A stretch of DNA of 8,904 bases from an uncultured Burkholderiales Genera incertae sedis bacterium (GTDB lineage: Bacteria; Pseudomonadota; Gammaproteobacteria; Burkholderiales; Eutrophovitaceae): positions 1 to 8,904 of the forward strand of contig CAJQMS010000138.1 in assembly GCA_905479505.1 (NCBI GenBank), given 5' to 3'. Within the stretch, counting starts at the first letter, position 1. Every line of letters starts with the position of its first letter. The position numbers and the translations under genes were made by a program. The notes below the pieces were generated by a model that was not told the origin of the DNA, did no database searches, and saw only the letters and a list, made by a program, of their open reading frames with translations. Positions 5,117 to 8,904 of this stretch are shown piece by piece.

Positions 5117-7147
5117 ATGTCTTCAGGACTAGTGATAGCCTTAGTTTGTTCGGTCGTAGCCGTCATTTACGGTGCTGTGTCGATACAATGGATCCTGCGC
5201 CAGCCAGCCGGTAACGATCGCATGCAAGAAATTGCCTCAGCGATTCAAGAAGGTGCGCAAGCGTATTTAAACAGACAGTACTACGCGATTTCTATTGTGG
5301 GAGTCGTTTTGTTTGTAGCCTTGGGTTTTGCACTTGATTGGTATACAGCCATAGGCTTCCTAATCGGCGCAGTGTTATCAGGTGCGGCTGGTTATATTGG
5401 CATGTTCATCTCAGTTCGGGCTAATGTCAGAACCGCTGAAGCAGCTAATAACGGGATTAACGCTGCGCTTAACGTCGCCTTTAAAGGTGGGGCCATTACA
5501 GGTATGTTAGTCGTTGGTCTTGGCCTTCTGGGAGTTGCGGGTTACTTCGGTATCGTATCCCATCTGTCTGGAGACACCGATGAGGCGTTACACGCATTAA
5601 TCGGCCTCGCCTTCGGTGGATCATTAATTTCCATATTCGCCCGTCTTGGCGGCGGAATTTTTACAAAAGGTGCCGACGTTGGTGCTGACCTAGTGGGTAA
5701 AGTTGAGGCCGGAATTCCGGAGGATGATCCTCGCAACCCAGCTGTTATTGCTGACAACGTTGGAGATAACGTGGGCGACTGCGCAGGTATGGCCGCTGAC
5801 CTTTTTGAAACCTATGCCGTAACCATCGTGGCAACGATGCTCTTGGGTGGTCTCATGATGTCAGATATGGGTGAGGCTGCAATTATTTATCCACTAGTCC
5901 TTGGTGGAGCGTCAATTATTGCATCGATTATAGGAACTTTCTTTGTGAAAACATCGGAAGGTGGCAGCATCATGGGTGCACTCTACAAAGGCGTGATCGT
6001 CTCTGGCGTCATTGCTGCAGCGGCTTTTTACTTCATCACCGACTCAATGATGGGTAGCGAGTCAATAAACTTGTTTTACGCTGGATTGGTTGGTCTCGGA
6101 TTAACCGGGGTATTGATCGTAATTACCGAGTACTACACGTCAACAGAGTATGCTCCAGTAAAACATGTGGCGGCGGCATCGGAGACTGGTGATGCCACTA
6201 ACATAATCGCTGGTTTGGGCGTATCAATGAAATCGACAGCGCTTCCAGTGCTGGCAGTATGTATTGCGATTGGTGCATCTTACTCGTTAGCTGGACTATA
6301 CGGAATCGCAATCGCAGCAACTGCAATGTTGTCAATGACAGGAATGGTTGTAGCACTTGATGCTTACGGACCTATCACCGACAACGCGGGTGGAATTGCT
6401 GAAATGGCCGAATTGCCATCTAAAATTAGGGACATTACCGACCCTTTAGATGCAGTGGGTAATACAACGAAAGCAGTGACCAAAGGTTACGCTATCGGAT
6501 CTGCCGGATTAGCTGCGCTAGTTCTTTTTGCGGACTATACAAACACCCTAGAAGCCGCAGGTAAACTTGTTGAGTTCTCCTTATCGGATCCAGCCGTTAT
6601 TATCGGGCTATTCCTAGGTGGAATGATTCCTTACCTTTTCAGTGCTATGGCCATGGAAGCGGTAGGACGGGCTGCTGGTTCAGTCGTGAACGAGGTCAGA
6701 CGTCAATTTCGTGAAATAACAGGCATCATGGATGGTTCGGGGAAACCAGACTATTCTAAAGCTGTTGATCTTCTTACTCGTTCGGCTATCAAAGAGATGA
6801 TGCTTCCCTCTTTGTTACCAGTATTAGCTCCAGTTATCGTTGCCTTCGGTGTGAATTGGCTCATGGGTCCAGGGGAAGGGATTAAAGCTCTAGGTGGCTT
6901 ACTGATTGGCACGATCATTACTGGTATTTTCATAGCCATTTCCATGACCACCGGTGGTGGCGCCTGGGATAACGCGAAAAAGTATATTGAGGATGGTAAT
7001 TTCGGCGGTAAAGGCTCTGATGCTCACAAAGCATCAGTAACTGGCGATACCGTTGGTGATCCATATAAGGACACAGCGGGTCCAGCCGTTAACCCTCTTA
7101 TCAAAATCATCAATATTGTTGCTCTCTTGCTAGTACCCCTACTGTAA
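5117..7147 (+). CDS. hppA: Membrane-bound proton-pumping pyrophosphatase, K+-independent type
   Basis: This integral inner-membrane enzyme hydrolyses PPi and pumps H+, saving PPi energy as a proton gradient; it could in principle run backwards to make PPi. The 676 residues form about 16 hydrophobic helices, normal for bacterial H+-PPases. PPi/Mg2+ motifs are DVGADLVGKVE at 187-197, DNVGDNVGD at 213-221, the segment around DAYGPITDNAGGIAEMAE in the middle, and GDPYKDTAGP near 647-656. The segment GNTTKAVTKG has Lys452 and Thr455, the pair that marks the K+-independent H+-pumping class; K+-dependent enzymes have Ala at the Lys site. No soluble pyrophosphatase gene is in the window. The gene follows pfp on the same strand, and transcription ends at the strong hairpin terminator starting 15 bases past the stop. 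Confidence 0.98.
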   Translation: MSSGLVIALVCSVVAVIYGAVSIQWILRQPAGNDRMQEIASAIQEGAQAYLNRQYYAISIVGVVLFVALGFALDWYTAIGFLIGAVLSGAAGYIGMFISVRANVRTAEAANNGINAALNVAFKGGAITGMLVVGLGLLGVAGYFGIVSHLSGDTDEALHALIGLAFGGSLISIFARLGGGIFTKGADVGADLVGKVEAGIPEDDPRNPAVIADNVGDNVGDCAGMAADLFETYAVTIVATMLLGGLMMSDMGEAAIIYPLVLGGASIIASIIGTFFVKTSEGGSIMGALYKGVIVSGVIAAAAFYFITDSMMGSESINLFYAGLVGLGLTGVLIVITEYYTSTEYAPVKHVAAASETGDATNIIAGLGVSMKSTALPVLAVCIAIGASYSLAGLYGIAIAATAMLSMTGMVVALDAYGPITDNAGGIAEMAELPSKIRDITDPLDAVGNTTKAVTKGYAIGSAGLAALVLFADYTNTLEAAGKLVEFSLSDPAVIIGLFLGGMIPYLFSAMAMEAVGRAAGSVVNEVRRQFREITGIMDGSGKPDYSKAVDLLTRSAIKEMMLPSLLPVLAPVIVAFGVNWLMGPGEGIKALGGLLIGTIITGIFIAISMTTGGGAWDNAKKYIEDGNFGGKGSDAHKASVTGDTVGDPYKDTAGPAVNPLIKIINIVALLLVPLL

Positions 7148-7162
7148 GAGAAACTGCAAATC

Positions 7163-7193
7163 AAAAAAAAGGCCTCGTTAAGAGGCCTTTTTT
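7163..7193. terminator. Bidirectional intrinsic terminator between hppA and the DUF502 gene
   Basis: GGCCTC (7171-7176), loop GTTAA, GAGGCC (7182-7187) forms a GC-rich 6-bp stem. It is preceded by eight A (7163-7170) and followed by six T (7188-7193), so the A and T tracts extend the stem to 12 bp. Read either way the hairpin is followed by a T-run, so it can end both the rightward hppA transcript and the leftward DUF502 transcript, whose genes converge here. Confidence 0.93.
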
Positions 7194-7204
7194 GGTTAAT
7201 GGAC

Positions 7205-7801
7205 TCAGTCGTTTTGCTTAGATTGCTGAATACCTGCAGTAACAGCGAGCCGCATAGCTTGCTCTCGCGGCATATCGACGGCAGACACTCTGGAACGCTG
7301 GATAAAAACGGTATATCCACCGATCTGATAACTCATAGGTAGATAAACCGCCACACTTCCCTCGGGGACCATACCTGTTGGCAGATCAGAGAACTCCTCT
7401 CTGGTAACAAATCCAAGTAACCTGACTTCTAAATTCGGCATATCGACCATGACCACTTGAAAGTTTTCTCCCTTATCATCACCGGCAAACAACCCAAAAA
7501 ACTCCTTTAAAGCGCTGTATATTGTCTTGATCAGTGGAACCTTTAAAAAGAATCGTTCAGTCAGCGTAAAGATGCTTCGAATGACGTAAGCCCGCATCAA
7601 AATTCCGATGACAAAAACAACGACACACCCAGCAGCAAGACCCATCCCAGCGACGTACATACCCTCAGGCAAGATCATCTTCAACGGGGAGACCATGAAG
7701 GACTCAGCTGTTGTAAATAACCAAACCAGTAGATAAATAGTGGCCAACACGGGCAGTGCTGTGAAAAGGCCTGTCAAAAAAACTTTACTTATAAATTTCA
7801 T
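7205..7801 (-). CDS. DUF502 family two-helix membrane protein
   Basis: This protein of about 198 residues belongs to the DUF502 family of inner-membrane proteins, whose molecular role is not established. Two hydrophobic segments (about residues 7-29, GLFTALPVLATIYLLVWLF, and 47-70) are followed by the family motif VPLIKTIYSALKEFF (about 88-102). A soluble C-terminal domain contains a LGFVTREE stretch and VAVYLPMSYQIGGYTVFI. I chose ATG at 7801 because the family begins M-K-x-x-x-K-x-F-L-T-G directly before the first helix. ATG 7822 in the same frame would add seven polar residues and has no ribosome site, while GGAGAG at 7814-7819 lies between the two. It follows uvrA by 65 bases and converges on hppA. 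In many proteobacteria this family sits beside aspS (from memory); here it does not. Confidence 0.9.
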   Translation of the reverse strand: MKFISKVFLTGLFTALPVLATIYLLVWLFTTAESFMVSPLKMILPEGMYVAGMGLAAGCVVVFVIGILMRAYVIRSIFTLTERFFLKVPLIKTIYSALKEFFGLFAGDDKGENFQVVMVDMPNLEVRLLGFVTREEFSDLPTGMVPEGSVAVYLPMSYQIGGYTVFIQRSRVSAVDMPREQAMRLAVTAGIQQSKQND

Positions 7802-7847
7802 CACGATACCACTCTCTCCCATTTGTTAGGTCGGTCACTTTCTCTAA

Positions 7848-7876
7848 AGTATAGGTTTTCGATCGCTTAATGCAAA
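7848..7876 (-). promoter_or_regulatory. Candidate sigma70-type promoter for the DUF502 gene
   Basis: On the minus strand TTTGCA (7876-7871), a 17-base spacer and TATACT (7853-7848) match the -35 and -10 boxes at 4 of 6 and 5 of 6 positions with ideal spacing. The -35 box overlaps the last codons and stop region of uvrA. Transcription would start near 7841, about 40 bases before the chosen ATG. This suggests independent expression of the DUF502 gene in addition to any readthrough from uvrA. Confidence 0.45.
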
Positions 7877-8904
7877 TTTTTCAAAGCAGCTCCTGTTGCT
7901 GAATCGCGTTGTTGAGCTAAGTTTTCACAAGTCCCTTGAAATAATATGTGACCTCCACCCTCTCCCCCTTCCGGACCTAAATCAATGACCCAGTCAGCGC
8001 TACTAATTACATCCGTATTATGTTCTATTACGACCACTGTGCCGCCTGAATTAGCTAAACGCATGAGTGCTTCGATTAGTTTTTCAACATCTGCCATATG
8101 CAGTCCAACGGTCGGCTCATCCAAAATGAAAAGAGTTGTTTTATCAATTTCTTTTGAGCGCTGAACGTCGCTGTCAGATCTAAACTTAGATAACTCAGAG
8201 ACTAGCTTGATTCTTTGGGCCTCACCGCCGGATAAGGAGCTACTTTGTTGTCCGAGGGTTAAATATCCAAGCCCTAATTCGTCGAGAAGTTTGAGCTTTT
8301 TGCTAATACGGGGGTGTGCACTAAAAAGTGTAGCAGCATCTTTGATATTAAGCTTTAAAACATCTGCAACCGAATGACGGTTATACGTTATTTGCAAAGT
8401 ATCTTTACTAAATCTATCGCCATGACAGACTTCGCACACACTTCGAACGTCAGGAAGAAAGTTCATTTCGATCTTTTGAACTCCCTGTCCATCGCACCCC
8501 TCACATCGCCCTCCTTTTGTATTAAAGGAAAATCGAGCTGGTCCAAAGCCTCGTACTTTGGCATCAGTCGTTGACGCAAAGAGCTTTCTAACTTCGTCCC
8601 AAATACCAGTGTAAGTTGCCGGGCAGGAGCGTGAGGTTTTGCCAATTGGTGACTGATCCACCTCAATGACCTTAGAGACGCGATCGAGACCACTTATTCT
8701 TGAGCAATCTGTAAATTTTTCCTCATGATGGGAAAGAGTCGGGCTCGACATAAACCTATCTATGTTCCCACGCAGTACCCCTCTTATCAGACTAGACTTT
8801 CCACTACCAGAAACACCTGTGACAAGTGTTAATCTTCCGATAGGTATTCGCACATCAACTGATTTGAGGTTATTAAGTGTTGCTCCGTTGACGTATATCG
8901 AATC
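7867..8904 (-). CDS. uvrA: UvrA-family excinuclease ATPase, 3' part (possibly the long UvrA paralog)
   Basis: This is the C-terminal half of a UvrA-family ABC ATPase, the DNA-damage sensor of UvrABC nucleotide excision repair. The frame runs to the right edge: codons beyond 8853 read DSIYVNGATLNNLKSVDV, the standard lead-in to the second ATPase, so the GTG at 8853 is internal. Walker A GVSGSGKS is at 8817-8794. VDQSPIGKTSRSCPATYTG follows, then a CxxC...CxxC zinc module (CEGC and CEVC). The ABC signature LSGGEAQR is at 8235-8212, Walker B with LDEPTVGLHMADV is near 8125, and VVVIEHNTDVI follows. About 16 extra residues (8184-8137) lie between SELSK and TLFILDEPT, where canonical UvrA is shorter. 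This and TVGLHMADV recall the large duplicated UvrA-like paralog of betaproteobacteria. The family is certain; the subtype is an inference. Confidence 0.93.
   Translation of the reverse strand, partial: DSIYVNGATLNNLKSVDVRIPIGRLTLVTGVSGSGKSSLIRGVLRGNIDRFMSSPTLSHHEEKFTDCSRISGLDRVSKVIEVDQSPIGKTSRSCPATYTGIWDEVRKLFASTTDAKVRGFGPARFSFNTKGGRCEGCDGQGVQKIEMNFLPDVRSVCEVCHGDRFSKDTLQITYNRHSVADVLKLNIKDAATLFSAHPRISKKLKLLDELGLGYLTLGQQSSSLSGGEAQRIKLVSELSKFRSDSDVQRSKEIDKTTLFILDEPTVGLHMADVEKLIEALMRLANSGGTVVVIEHNTDVISSADWVIDLGPEGGEGGGHILFQGTCENLAQQRDSATGAALKNLH

Noticed and set aside
8851..8853. GTG as the start of a short UvrA-like ATPase of 328 codons
   Set aside because: The frame stays open to the window edge and the upstream codons still match UvrA (NGATLNNLKSVDV), so the gene is cut by the window and not a small stand-alone ATPase.

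Overview
This window looks like core chromosome from a Gram-negative proteobacterium, most likely a betaproteobacterium of moderate GC (about 45% by eye). The order exbB-exbD-lpxK-trm112-kdsB-adk is, from memory, the usual betaproteobacterial arrangement. The pfp-hppA pair (pyrophosphate-linked phosphofructokinase and proton-pumping pyrophosphatase) recalls Methylophilales/Nitrosomonadales-like members. This assignment is an inference from gene order and protein motifs; no search was run.

Region 1 (1-2849, + strand) is an envelope block. It holds the 3' part of an ExbB/TolQ-type proton-channel subunit, its ExbD partner, LpxK (lipid A 4'-kinase), a small Trm112-like zinc-ribbon protein that overlaps the end of lpxK, and KdsB (CMP-Kdo synthetase). 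LpxK and KdsB act on neighbouring steps of lipid A-Kdo assembly. Region 2 (2950-7147, + strand) concerns nucleotides and pyrophosphate: adenylate kinase, PPi-dependent phosphofructokinase and a K+-independent H+-PPase. Pfp and HppA both use PPi as energy currency, so their adjacency suggests a PPi-based energy-saving module. A strong hairpin terminator at 7163-7193 closes this strand.

Region 3 (7205-8904, - strand) converges on that terminator. It holds a two-helix DUF502 membrane protein and, upstream of it, the 3' part of a UvrA-family gene that runs off the window. The visible UvrA half has features that fit the long UvrA paralog of betaproteobacteria better than textbook UvrA. A credible sigma70-type promoter for the DUF502 gene overlaps the uvrA stop.

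Four consecutive genes (lpxK, trm112, kdsB, adk) start with TTG or GTG, and pfp has a tandem GTG-ATG. I found no mobile element, CRISPR array, tRNA or rRNA gene, and no gene cluster that looks like a new system. The most interesting points are the PPi module, the UvrA type, an Ala at a normally Thr pore position in ExbB, and an intact four-Cys Trm112-like protein. All gene-free stretches are under 200 bases; the longest is 4946-5116.
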